The notes beneath the pieces are model-generated. The model made no database searches, was not told where the DNA came from, and saw only the letters and a program-made list of their open reading frames with translations. Of a stretch of DNA of 13,335 nt, positions 1 through 7,302 are shown in pieces. Every line of letters begins with the position of its first letter. Position 1 is the first letter of the stretch. The position numbers were made by a program, and so were the translations under genes. Source of the DNA: Oscillospiraceae bacterium (GTDB lineage: Bacteria > Bacillota > Clostridia > Oscillospirales > Oscillospiraceae); NCBI GenBank assembly GCA_024404215.1, contig JAKSQI010000028.1, positions 1 to 13,335 of the forward strand. Direction: 5' to 3'.

Positions 1-1
1 C

Positions 2-106
2 AATGACACCATAGAAATCCGACGCTCGGAAAAGGTAACAAACCTCATTCGTTTTTCCACCAGAAGTTTTTATTCAACAGTATTTGAGAAGCTAGGAGAC
101 CGATAA
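2..106 (+). CDS. nadK: NAD kinase, C-terminal end (partial)
   Basis: An open frame enters from the left edge and ends with TAA at 104-106, leaving about 34 codons. The peptide ends with a Leu-Ile-Arg, a Phe-Tyr pair and a final Lys-Leu-Gly, which resembles the usual C-terminal tail of bacterial NAD kinase (ATP + NAD+ to NADP+). Position supports this: in Clostridia nadK typically sits directly before argR and recN, and here argR begins at the very next base after the stop. The catalytic part lies outside the window, so the identity rests on the short tail plus gene order. A TlyA-like methyltransferase tail is the main alternative, since tlyA is the neighbour in genomes where nadK is elsewhere. 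Confidence 0.75.
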   Translation, partial: NDTIEIRRSEKVTNLIRFSTRSFYSTVFEKLGDR

Positions 107-559
107 GTGATGAAGAACATACGCCAATCTGCTATTCTCGAACTAATAGCCAATCATCCCATCGAAACACAAGGCCAGCTTATTGAAGCACTGGCCAATG
201 TTGGAATCATCAGTACCCAGGCAACGGTTTCCCGGGATATTCGGGAACTGCATATATATAAGGAGCTTACTCCTGATGGAACCTATCGTTATGCTGCCTC
301 TCCCAAAAAGCAGAAGCAGAACCACTCCGCCCGTCTGCAGGCCATTTTCCGGGAATGCGTCACATCCTGCGTATGTGCGCAGAATATCATTGTTATAAAA
401 ACTCTGCCGGGTCTGGCCCAGGCAGCCTGCAGTGCCATTGACTCCATGGAGATTGATTCTCTGGCCGGAACCTTGGGTGGTGATGATACAGCCTTTTTGT
501 GCATGTACACCTCGGAGAAAGCCAAGGAGTTTTCAGAAGAAATCAAAAGCATGCTGTAA
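107..559 (+). CDS. argR: Arginine repressor ArgR/AhrC
   Basis: This is a hexameric, arginine-sensing DNA-binding regulator of arginine biosynthesis and catabolism genes. The 150 residues match the usual family length. The N-terminal half (about 1-70) is the winged helix-turn-helix, with the family hallmark Ser-Arg-Asp-Ile-Arg-Glu-Leu near residues 42-48. The C-terminal half is the oligomerisation and arginine-binding domain, with the Gly-Gly-Asp-Asp-Thr motif; Asp126 and Asp127 correspond to the arginine-contacting acidic pair. An AGGAG at 94-98 lies 8 nt before GTG 107 and 11 nt before ATG 110. I chose GTG 107 on spacing, but ATG 110 would change only one residue. The start abuts the preceding stop codon, so translation is probably coupled to nadK. 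No convincing ARG box is visible in the 106 upstream bases. Confidence 0.95.
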   Translation: MMKNIRQSAILELIANHPIETQGQLIEALANVGIISTQATVSRDIRELHIYKELTPDGTYRYAASPKKQKQNHSARLQAIFRECVTSCVCAQNIIVIKTLPGLAQAACSAIDSMEIDSLAGTLGGDDTAFLCMYTSEKAKEFSEEIKSML

Positions 560-584
560 GGGTACAGCGTGAGGATGTGCGCCC

Positions 585-2291
585 ATGATTACTTATCTTC
601 AAATTGAAAATGTAGCCGTTATTGAAAAGGCTGAACTGGAGTTCCATCCGGGCATGAATGTGCTTACCGGCGAAACCGGAGCCGGCAAATCCATTGTTAT
701 TGATGCCTTGCATTGTGTTACCGGCGGACGTACCGGAAGAGATTTGGTTCGTACCAACGCCCCTTATGCAGCGGTAACTGCCGTGTTTCAGCAATCCTTT
801 GATGACAACTGGTATGAAGCCAATGGAATTGAACGGGACGACAGTGGCGAACTGCTGTTATATCGCAAAATTACGCCCGATGGAAAAAACAGCTGCCGGG
901 TAAACGGACGTACTGTCTCCATTACACAGCTCAAAGCCATAGGCACGGACTTGGTTGACATTCATGGTCAGAACGACGGGCGTAAGCTTTTAGATGAAAA
1001 CAACCACCGCTATTATTTGGACAGCTTTGCCCATACAGAAAACCTTCTCGCAGATTACAAAGCATGCTTTCAGAGTCTTAGAGATTTGCAAAAGCAATGG
1101 AAGGCTTTGGACATGGATGAGGGCGAAAAGGCACGCCGTGCCGATATGCTCCGTTATCAAATAGAAGAGATTCTACGGGCAAATCCTCAGCCCGGCGAAT
1201 ATGAGGAGCTAACTCAACGCCGGGATTTGATGAAAAATTCGGCCAAGCTCTCCGACTCTCTCAGCAGTGCCTGTCGGGCCTTGATGGGCTCAGAACGAAG
1301 TGACGGTGCTATTACCCTGCTGGAAGAGGCAGAAAGGGAAGTGGACTACTGCGGCCGCTTCAGTGACAGCTTTCAAGCTCATGCAGGGAAGCTGAGGGAT
1401 GCCGCTTTTCTGTTGGAGGATGTTGCCGAAGAGCTGCGCGGATTGAAGGACCAATTAGACTTCTCACCTGAAGAGATGGACCGGATGGATGAACGAATCG
1501 GCCAGCTTAAACGCCTTTTTAAAAAATATGGCGCCACAGAAGCAGAGGTGCTGGAGTCTCTGGAGGCTTCTCAAAGAGAGCTGGAGGAACTGGATTGGTC
1601 CGATGAAGCAAAGGCTAAACTGGAAAAGAAGATTGCCACTGCGAAAAAAGAAGCCGAAAAAAAAGCAAAGCTTTTGTCAGCGGCCCGACAGAAGGGCGCC
1701 GAACAGCTGGAAGCCAGAATTCTATCCGAGCTGAAACAGCTGAACATGAAAAGTGTTGTATTTACGGTAGCCATAGAAACTGTTGAGCTGGGCAGTGATG
1801 GAAGCGATGAAATCAGCTTTTTAATGTCGGCCAACCCAGGGGAGAAGCCGGGAAGAATTAACCGCATTGCTTCCGGCGGTGAGCTCAGCCGCATTATGCT
1901 GGCCATGAAAAATGTACTGGCTGAAAACGAACCCACCGGAACCATGGTGTTTGATGAAATTGATACCGGTGTATCCGGTGTTGCTGCTCAGCGTGTGGGT
2001 GAAAAGCTTTGGCAGCTTGGCACCTGCCGGCAGGTGCTGTGCGTAACTCATCTTCCACAAATTGCTGTCATGGCGGATACCCAATACCTGGTTGAAAAGA
2101 AACAAGGAGAGAGCTCTACCCAAACCAATGTACTTGAGCTGGATTACGAAGGCCGAAAAAAAGAGCTGGCTCGTCTGGCCGGCGGCGAGCACATCACCGA
2201 GCTCACTTTGGAAAGCTCGGCGGATCAGCTGGCAGCAGCGGAAGGCTTTAAAGCCTTGACAAAGGCCGACAGCAAGGTTATGATACACTAA
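585..2291 (+). CDS. recN: DNA repair protein RecN
   Basis: RecN is an SMC-like ATPase that acts early in double-strand break repair and recombination in the nucleoid. The 568 residues show the complete family plan. The Walker A motif GETGAGKS is at residues 29-36. A long charged, coiled-coil-rich middle runs from about 160 to 390. Then come the ABC signature ASGGELSR at 429-436, the Walker B FDEID at 456-460 and the H-loop histidine at 489. Length is typical (550-570). ATG 585 is preceded by GAGG at 571-574 and lies 25 nt after argR, so it is probably cotranscribed with argR. No LexA-type box is visible in that gap. The argR-recN order is widely conserved in Firmicutes. The gene appears intact. 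Confidence 0.97.
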   Translation: MITYLQIENVAVIEKAELEFHPGMNVLTGETGAGKSIVIDALHCVTGGRTGRDLVRTNAPYAAVTAVFQQSFDDNWYEANGIERDDSGELLLYRKITPDGKNSCRVNGRTVSITQLKAIGTDLVDIHGQNDGRKLLDENNHRYYLDSFAHTENLLADYKACFQSLRDLQKQWKALDMDEGEKARRADMLRYQIEEILRANPQPGEYEELTQRRDLMKNSAKLSDSLSSACRALMGSERSDGAITLLEEAEREVDYCGRFSDSFQAHAGKLRDAAFLLEDVAEELRGLKDQLDFSPEEMDRMDERIGQLKRLFKKYGATEAEVLESLEASQRELEELDWSDEAKAKLEKKIATAKKEAEKKAKLLSAARQKGAEQLEARILSELKQLNMKSVVFTVAIETVELGSDGSDEISFLMSANPGEKPGRINRIASGGELSRIMLAMKNVLAENEPTGTMVFDEIDTGVSGVAAQRVGEKLWQLGTCRQVLCVTHLPQIAVMADTQYLVEKKQGESSTQTNVLELDYEGRKKELARLAGGEHITELTLESSADQLAAAEGFKALTKADSKVMIH

Positions 2292-2313
2292 ATGTGTTTA
2301 AGGAGATTGTCTC

Positions 2314-3534
2314 ATGGAAATATATGAAGAGCTTGTAGCCCGCGGCCTCATTGCCCAGGTTACCGATGAAAAAGAAATCCGGGAACTGATTAACAACGGT
2401 AAAGCCACCTTTTATATTGGCTTTGACTGCACGGCAGACAGCCTGACCGCCGGTCACTTCATGGCACTGACCCTGATGAAGCGTCTTCAGATGGCCGGTA
2501 ATAAGCCCGTTGCCCTGATTGGCGGCGGCACCACCATGATTGGTGACCCTTCCGGCCGCACCGATATGCGCAAAATGCTGACCAAAGAAGACATTGACCA
2601 TAACGCCGCATGCTTCCGCCGCCAGATGGAAAAGTTCATTGACTTTTCCGAGGGAAAAGCCCTGATGATGAACAATGCCGATTGGCTGCTGAACCTGAAT
2701 TATGTTGAGGTTCTTCGTGAGGTCGGTGCCTGCTTCTCTGTTAACAACATGCTTCGTGCTGAGTGCTATAAGCAGCGCATGGAAAAGGGCCTCAGCTTCT
2801 TTGAATTCAACTACATGATTATGCAGTCCTATGACTTCTACTATCTTTTCCAGCACTGCGGCTGCAACATGCAGTTCGGCGGTGACGACCAGTGGAGCAA
2901 CATGCTGGGCGGCACCGAGCTGATTCGCAAGAAGCTGGGTAAGGATGCCTATGCCATGACCATTACCCTGCTGACAGACTCTCAGGGCAAGAAGATGGGT
3001 AAAACTGCCGGTAACGCCGTATGGCTTGACCCTAACAAGACATCGCCCTTTGATTTCTATCAGTATTGGCGCAACGTTGGCGACCAGGATGTTATGAAGT
3101 GCATCCGTATGCTGACCTTCCTGCCTTTGGAGCAGATTAACGAAATGGATACCTGGAAGGACCAGAAGCTGAACGAGGCTAAGGAAATCCTTGCCTGGGA
3201 ACTGACCAACATGGTCCACGGTGAAGAGGCCGCCAACCAGGCCCGAGACACGGCCCGTGCCCTCTTCTCTGCCGGTGGTGCTGCCGACATGCCCACCTGT
3301 GAGTTGGCAGAAGAAGACCTGACCGACGGCAAAATTGACATTCTGTCTATTCTGGTTAAGGCCGGCCTTTGCCCCTCTCGCGGCGAAGCCCGCCGTAATG
3401 TTCAGCAGGGCGGCGTAGAAGCAGCCGGTGAAAAGGTCAGCGACATCGCCGTATCCTTTGATGCAGCTGCACTGAAGGAAGGCATCGTCGTCAAAAAGGG
3501 CAAGAAGAACTTCCGCAAGGTAATTTTGAAATAA
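2314..3534 (+). CDS. tyrS: Tyrosyl-tRNA synthetase
   Basis: This class I aminoacyl-tRNA synthetase charges tRNA-Tyr in the cytoplasm. The 406 residues include an N-terminal Rossmann domain with the HIGH-equivalent T-A-G-H at 45-48, the tyrosine/tRNA region through about 225, the KMSKS-equivalent K-M-G-K-T at 227-231, and a C-terminal S4 RNA-binding domain from about 340 to the end. The Lys-x-Gly-Lys-Thr form is normal for bacterial TyrRS. AGGAG at 2301-2305 sits 8 nt before the ATG. The gene follows recN by only 22 nt, leaving no room for the T-box leader often found upstream of tyrS in Firmicutes, so it seems to depend on readthrough or an internal promoter. It is followed by a hairpin terminator at 3549-3572. 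Confidence 0.97.
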   Translation: MEIYEELVARGLIAQVTDEKEIRELINNGKATFYIGFDCTADSLTAGHFMALTLMKRLQMAGNKPVALIGGGTTMIGDPSGRTDMRKMLTKEDIDHNAACFRRQMEKFIDFSEGKALMMNNADWLLNLNYVEVLREVGACFSVNNMLRAECYKQRMEKGLSFFEFNYMIMQSYDFYYLFQHCGCNMQFGGDDQWSNMLGGTELIRKKLGKDAYAMTITLLTDSQGKKMGKTAGNAVWLDPNKTSPFDFYQYWRNVGDQDVMKCIRMLTFLPLEQINEMDTWKDQKLNEAKEILAWELTNMVHGEEAANQARDTARALFSAGGAADMPTCELAEEDLTDGKIDILSILVKAGLCPSRGEARRNVQQGGVEAAGEKVSDIAVSFDAAALKEGIVVKKGKKNFRKVILK

Positions 3535-3548
3535 AAAGAGGCATTATC

Positions 3549-3580
3549 AGCCGGGGCTAATTTGCCCCGGCTTTCTGTTC
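3549..3580 (+). terminator. Rho-independent terminator after tyrS
   Basis: A perfect 9-bp GC-rich stem (AGCCGGGGC at 3549-3557 with GCCCCGGCT at 3564-3572) closes a 6-nt loop and is followed by a T-rich but interrupted tract. It begins 15 nt after the tyrS stop and probably ends the nadK-argR-recN-tyrS transcript. Confidence 0.85.
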
Positions 3581-3745
3581 CTCTAAGCATTGACAGCTTG
3601 CCATGTTTAAACAATTCCGATAGTCTGTAATGGGGAAACCATTACAAGCGGTGATAGAAACAGTGACGGCAAGATCAGCCTCTGAGAAGTAGCCATTCTA
3701 AATCATTAGATTACGGATAAGCTGTATTTATAGTCCACCCAGAAC
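3581..3745. other. Non-coding stretch between tyrS and glpK, with a small hairpin
   Basis: About 165 bases between the tyrS terminator and the glpK-side hairpin hold no supportable gene. A 7-bp stem (GTAATGG 3627-3633 with CCATTAC 3639-3645, loop GGAAA) is visible. Frames are short and broken by stops. I could not match the stretch to a known RNA family by eye. Confidence 0.4.
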
Positions 3746-3789
3746 ATAGCAATGACCGCAGTCTCAACGAAGACTGCGGTCATTGCTAT
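3746..3789 (-). terminator. Long perfect hairpin just downstream of glpK
   Basis: Two perfectly complementary 19-nt arms (3746-3764 and 3771-3789) flank the loop CAACGA. The stem starts 6 nt beyond the glpK stop codon, so on the - strand it is well placed as the glpK terminator. Neither side has a clean U-tract, so it could instead protect the mRNA 3' end or also stop + strand readthrough from tyrS. Confidence 0.6.
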
Positions 3790-3795
3790 ATGTGT

Positions 3796-5295
3796 TCATT
3801 CCTCTTCCCAGCTACGGCTGCGTTCAACGGCTTTTTTCCAGCCCTTATAGAGCACGGCTGCATGGTCACGGTCCATTATAGGCGTAAAGATGCGGTCTAC
3901 TGTACGAAGCCGGCAGACATCCTCGGTGGACGTCCATACTCCCAGATGCAAGCCAGCCAAAAAGGCAGCACCGAGAGCCGTTGTTTCTACCAAACGCGGA
4001 CGGTCAATAGGCTTATTGAGAATATCCGATTGGAACTGCATTAAAAAATTACTGACGCTGGCTCCGCCGTCAACCTTCAAAACTGACAGAGCACTTCCGG
4101 ATGCCTTCTCCATGGCTTCCAGCATATCCTTTACCTGATAAGCAATGCCCTCAAGCACTGCCCGGGCTATATGGGCACGGTTGGTACCTCGGGTAATACC
4201 GCAAAGGCTGCCCCTGGCATACATGTCCCAATAGGGGGCTCCAAGGCCTGTGAAGGCAGATACCATGTACACGCCACCGGTATCACTGACGGATTCTGCC
4301 AAAGCATCGCACTCCGGTGCCGACTGTATTAACCCAAGCTCATCTCTCAGCCATTGAATGGAGGAACCGGCATTGAAAATACTGCCTTCCAACGCATAAG
4401 CTGTTTCACCGGCCATGCTCCAGGCAACGCCGGACAGCAGACCTCCCGTTTCCTTCAAAGGCCGGTTTCCTGTATTCATCAGGGTAAAGCAGCCGGTGCC
4501 ATAGGTGTTTTTGGCCTGACCAGGCAAAATACAGCCCTGACCAAGCAAGGCCGCCTGCTGATCACCGATGCTTCCGCAGACCGGAACACCGATCAAAGCC
4601 TTTGGGAGGGGAAGACCTGCTTTAATGCTGCCGTAAAGACAGGAATTGGGAAGGGCCCTGGGAAGCATGGCTTTAGGTACACCCAGAAGGGAACACAAGT
4701 CCGAATCCCAGTCCAGCGTATTCAGATTAAGGAGCATGGTGCGCCCGGCATTGGAATAGTCGGTCACATGCTCACCGGTAAGATTCCAGATAAGCCAGCT
4801 GTCAATGGTGCCAAAGCAAAGCTCTCCCTTTTCGGCCCGTCTGTCGGCTCCGTCTACATGGTCCAAAATCCAACGAATCTTCGTACCTGAAAAATAGGCA
4901 TCAACCAAAAGGCCGGTTTTTTCCTGAATCGGCTTGGATAAGCCATCCCTAATCAGCTGTTCACAGTACTCGGCTGTTCTTCTGCATTGCCATACAATGG
5001 CATTGTAAACCGGTCGTCCGGTGCTTCTGTCCCAAACAACCGTTGTTTCTCTTTGATTTGTAATACCAACGCCCAAAATTTCGCCGGGCAGCACCTCTGC
5101 TTTTTCGCAGGCATCGGACATGGCTTCAAACTGACTGAGAAGAATTTGCTCCGGGTCATGCTCCACCCACCCCGGTTTCGGATATATTTGAGGGAAAGCC
5201 TTTTGCCCAATAGCAGCAATGCTGCCTCTCTCATCAAATAAGATGGCCCGGGAACTGGTAGTTCCCTGATCCAGCGCCATAATCAACTTACGCAT
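3796..5295 (-). CDS. glpK: Glycerol kinase
   Basis: GlpK phosphorylates glycerol with ATP to sn-glycerol 3-phosphate in the cytosol, trapping it for lipid synthesis or glycolysis. It is a FGGY-family kinase of 499 residues from the chosen start, the usual length. Visible motifs are the phosphate-binding LDQGTTSSR at 8-16, NQRET near 80, the catalytic Asp245 in GDQQAALLGQ, and the late AFTGLGAPYWD. I chose ATG 5295 because GGAGGG lies about 4-5 nt upstream and the protein then begins like other GlpKs; the frame stays open 18 codons further upstream without homology. Residues 219-245 contain no histidine, so the HPr-phosphorylated His of many low-GC Gram-positive enzymes seems absent. No glpF or glpD is adjacent. 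A divergent lipase starts 94 nt away. Confidence 0.96.
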   Translation of the reverse strand: MRKLIMALDQGTTSSRAILFDERGSIAAIGQKAFPQIYPKPGWVEHDPEQILLSQFEAMSDACEKAEVLPGEILGVGITNQRETTVVWDRSTGRPVYNAIVWQCRRTAEYCEQLIRDGLSKPIQEKTGLLVDAYFSGTKIRWILDHVDGADRRAEKGELCFGTIDSWLIWNLTGEHVTDYSNAGRTMLLNLNTLDWDSDLCSLLGVPKAMLPRALPNSCLYGSIKAGLPLPKALIGVPVCGSIGDQQAALLGQGCILPGQAKNTYGTGCFTLMNTGNRPLKETGGLLSGVAWSMAGETAYALEGSIFNAGSSIQWLRDELGLIQSAPECDALAESVSDTGGVYMVSAFTGLGAPYWDMYARGSLCGITRGTNRAHIARAVLEGIAYQVKDMLEAMEKASGSALSVLKVDGGASVSNFLMQFQSDILNKPIDRPRLVETTALGAAFLAGLHLGVWTSTEDVCRLRTVDRIFTPIMDRDHAAVLYKGWKKAVERSRSWEEE

Positions 5296-5321
5296 ATGTC
5301 CCTCCAATTCCTTTGAATTCC

Positions 5322-5350
5322 TTGACGAATATGGAAAAATTGAATACAAT
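5322..5350 (+). promoter_or_regulatory. Sigma-A-type promoter for the lipase-DUF169 unit
   Basis: TTGACG at 5322-5327 and TACAAT at 5345-5350 are separated by exactly 17 nt. Each differs from the TTGACA/TATAAT consensus by one base. Transcription should start near 5357, about 33 nt before the lipase ATG. The element lies in the 94-nt divergent gap with glpK, so regulators bound here could affect both genes. Confidence 0.75.
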
Positions 5351-5389
5351 AGGTTGGCTATATGCTATCACAGAATCGGGTGAAAAGCT

Positions 5390-6316
5390 ATGATTACTTA
5401 CGAAGAATTCCATATTCCATCCGCCAACAAAGTAAACACCCTGTATCTCCGCCGTTGGATGCCGGAAGGGACGGTTAGAGCAACCATTCAGATAGCTCAC
5501 GGCATCTCCGAACACATCCGCCGCTATGACGATTTTTGTCGTTATTTATGTTCCTTGGGGTATGCCGTTTATATCAACGACCACCTGGGCCACGGAAAAA
5601 GCTATGGCGAACCGGAGAATAAGGGTTTTTTTGCTGAAAAAAAAGGTTGGAATGCTGTTATTGAGGATATGCATCAGGTCCATCAGAGGTCCTGCATGGA
5701 CTATCCTGAGTTGAAACACTTATTATTCGGTCACAGCATGGGCAGCTTTCTGTCACGTTGCTATCTATTTACCTATCCGTCGGATTTTCAGGCCGTCGTG
5801 CTGTGCGGAACTGCCCATATGCCGCCGGCGCTTCCCATGGCCGGCAAACTGCTGGCCGGTTGCTTTGCGCTCTTTCAGCCGAAAGGCCGCAGCAAGCTGA
5901 TTAACAGCATGGCTTTTGGCAGCTACAACAGAAAAATAGATAACCCACAAAGCGAGTATGACTGGCTCACCAGAGAGGCTTCCTTTGTTCAAGCCTACAT
6001 GGAGGATCCCGATTGCGGCTATATTTGCACCAACAGCCTTTATCGAGACATGATGGGTGGTATCCTTTCCATGCAAAAGGAAAGTAACCTAAGAAAAATG
6101 AAAACCGATTTGCCCGTACTCTTCATTGCTGGAAGCATGGATCCGGTTGGGGATTACGGAAAGGGCCCTGCCAAGGCTGCTGAGGCCTTCCGTAGGGCTG
6201 GTTTGCAGAAGGTAACACTGAAGCTCTATCCCGGCTGTCGCCATGAACTGCTGAACGAAAGCAACCGCACTTCCGTTTATAAGGATGTGGCTGATTGGCT
6301 GGAGCAATGCATATAA
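5390..6316 (+). CDS. Alpha/beta hydrolase, monoacylglycerol lipase/lysophospholipase type
   Basis: This 308-residue protein belongs to the Hydrolase_4 (PldB/monoacylglycerol lipase-like) group. It has the oxyanion-region HGxxEH at 37-42, the nucleophile elbow GHSMG with Ser116, then Asp251 and His285, which complete a plausible Ser-Asp-His triad in the correct order. No signal peptide or membrane segment is evident, so it is probably cytosolic or peripherally membrane-associated. The likely reaction is hydrolysis of monoacylglycerol or lysophospholipid esters; substrate is inferred from family only. The ribosome binding site is weak (GGTGAAAAG) despite a strong promoter upstream. The gene lies divergent from glpK, fitting release of glycerol that GlpK could use, and ends 14 nt before a DUF169 gene, suggesting cotranscription. 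Confidence 0.88.
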   Translation: MITYEEFHIPSANKVNTLYLRRWMPEGTVRATIQIAHGISEHIRRYDDFCRYLCSLGYAVYINDHLGHGKSYGEPENKGFFAEKKGWNAVIEDMHQVHQRSCMDYPELKHLLFGHSMGSFLSRCYLFTYPSDFQAVVLCGTAHMPPALPMAGKLLAGCFALFQPKGRSKLINSMAFGSYNRKIDNPQSEYDWLTREASFVQAYMEDPDCGYICTNSLYRDMMGGILSMQKESNLRKMKTDLPVLFIAGSMDPVGDYGKGPAKAAEAFRRAGLQKVTLKLYPGCRHELLNESNRTSVYKDVADWLEQCI

Positions 6317-6330
6317 CAGGAGGAAATCAT

Positions 6331-7179
6331 ATGACTATTCAAGAGTATAATGAACTGGGCACAAAAATTGAACAGACTCTTTTGCTGCGTTATTCGCCCA
6401 TCGCCTTGAAGCTGCTCTACAGTGAAGAGGATATTCCGGAGGGCACCCTTCGTCCCGCCAAGGATAGGGGAGACCGTCTTGCCATGTGTCAGGCCTATGC
6501 CATGGTTCGCCGCAACCGGAAGGCCATTACCATGCTCAAGGAAGACCATTGGTGCGTATGGCCTTTGGTCAGCTATGGCATGGTGCCTCTGGATGAGGAC
6601 GACTATAACTATATGGGCGATAAATTCTTCTTTAAGGACCCCGAAAGAAGCAAGCGCTTCCTTCGCGAGGAGTACCCCATGCTCAAGGCAGAGAAAAAGC
6701 CTATTGGCTTTACCATTGCCCCGCTTCGTTCCTGCAATTTTGAGCCTGACATTGTAACCATTTACTGCACTCCGGCTCAGATTCGCAGCATCCTAATGGC
6801 TACCAAATTCCACTCCGGCGAAATGCTGCCGGTTGTTCTGGACCCGGTTGATTCCTGCGTCCATTCCTCCATTCCCGTACTGAACGGTAAGGATTACAAC
6901 GTAACCTTCCCAGATCCGGGTGAATACGAACGAGGCCTCACCGATGAGAATGAGGTCATGTTCACCATGAAGGCTGAGAAGCTGACCGAACTCTATTCCG
7001 GTCTTTCCATCCTCAGCAAGGCCAACTTCGGCTATCAGGAGCTGGCCATGGATATGTCCCTGAATTTTCCGCGTCCGGAATTCTATAATAATATGTTTGC
7101 CAAGTGGGGCCTGGATACTGGCTCTGTATGGCGCAAGCAGGACGATGTACCTACCATTCGGGAGGTGAAGGAGGACTAA
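6331..7179 (+). CDS. DUF169 family protein (function unknown)
   Basis: The 282-residue sequence resembles the DUF169 (COG2043) family by overall pattern. It has an N-terminal helical start and a P-I-A-L-K-L segment near 23-28. Cysteines are at 53 and 75. A central R-S-C-N-F-E-P-D stretch is followed by T-I-Y-C-T-P-A-Q, and a Lys/Glu-rich C-terminal half follows. No signal peptide or transmembrane segment is obvious, so it is probably cytosolic. The biochemical role of the family is not established to my knowledge, and none is assigned. I chose ATG 6331 because a perfect AGGAGG at 6318-6323 is spaced 7 nt from it; an in-frame ATG at 6295 would overlap the lipase and lacks a site. It probably shares the lipase transcript. 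Confidence 0.8.
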   Translation: MTIQEYNELGTKIEQTLLLRYSPIALKLLYSEEDIPEGTLRPAKDRGDRLAMCQAYAMVRRNRKAITMLKEDHWCVWPLVSYGMVPLDEDDYNYMGDKFFFKDPERSKRFLREEYPMLKAEKKPIGFTIAPLRSCNFEPDIVTIYCTPAQIRSILMATKFHSGEMLPVVLDPVDSCVHSSIPVLNGKDYNVTFPDPGEYERGLTDENEVMFTMKAEKLTELYSGLSILSKANFGYQELAMDMSLNFPRPEFYNNMFAKWGLDTGSVWRKQDDVPTIREVKED

Positions 7180-7183
7180 ACAG

Positions 7184-7302
7184 GTACATGCCGTTACTTG
7201 TAACGGGCGGCCCGCAGGGCGGTGAGTTCGAGACCATCCTCACCGGGACTTAGTTCCAGAAAAAAACTAATCCGCGGCTTAATGTTTTACGCGGTAAGGG
7301 AG
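7184..7302 (+). promoter_or_regulatory. Structured 5' leader of queT, candidate preQ1-type riboswitch
   Basis: The 130 nt before queT fold into ordered elements. There is a CCGTTA/TAACGG stem capped by a CTTG tetraloop (7191-7206). A 7-bp stem CGGTGAG/CTCACCG (7220-7226 with 7239-7245) has a 12-nt loop. A bulged 7-bp pairing joins 7246-7253 to 7267-7273 across an A-rich segment. A CCGCG/CGCGG hairpin (7272-7276 with 7290-7294) lies immediately before the Shine-Dalgarno AAGGGAG (7296-7302). queT genes are often controlled by preQ1 riboswitches, and an A-rich run followed by CTAA occurs here as in class I. However, the layout does not match class I or II as I know them. Class III or an uncharacterised variant is possible. 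The ligand is inferred from the gene downstream. Confidence 0.5.

Noticed and set aside
2992..3006. KMGKT instead of KMSKS in TyrRS
   Set aside because: Bacterial tyrosyl-tRNA synthetases normally carry KxGKT here, so it is not a defect.
2278..3219. Long open frame of 313 codons on the - strand opposite recN and tyrS
   Set aside because: It is antisense to a clearly conserved tyrS, has no recognisable motifs or good ribosome binding site, and is explained by the codon bias of tyrS.
3611..3685. Short open stretch whose translation contains a calcium-loop-like D-R-N-S-D-G-K-I, as in dockerin or EF-hand repeats
   Set aside because: Only 24 codons, no start codon or ribosome binding site, flanked by stops, and no second repeat. 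Chance or a tiny remnant cannot be told apart.
3627..3690. Resemblance to a c-di-GMP-I riboswitch (GGGGAAACC ... GACGGCAAGATCAGCC)
   Set aside because: The conserved GACGCAAAGCC core is broken, the expected second stem and tetraloop receptor are not clear, and on + the next gene is in convergent orientation.
4354..4890. 178-codon + strand open frame inside glpK
   Set aside because: Antisense to the catalytic core of glpK, low-complexity Gly/Gln-rich translation and no family resemblance.
5296..5349. N-terminal extension of GlpK by 18 residues
   Set aside because: The extension lies upstream of the good GGAGGG site and overlaps the opposing promoter; homology starts at ATG 5295.
7191..7206. 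CCGTTA-CTTG-TAACGG hairpin as a terminator for the DUF169 gene
   Set aside because: No U-tract follows and it lies in line with the other leader helices of queT, so it is more simply part of that leader.
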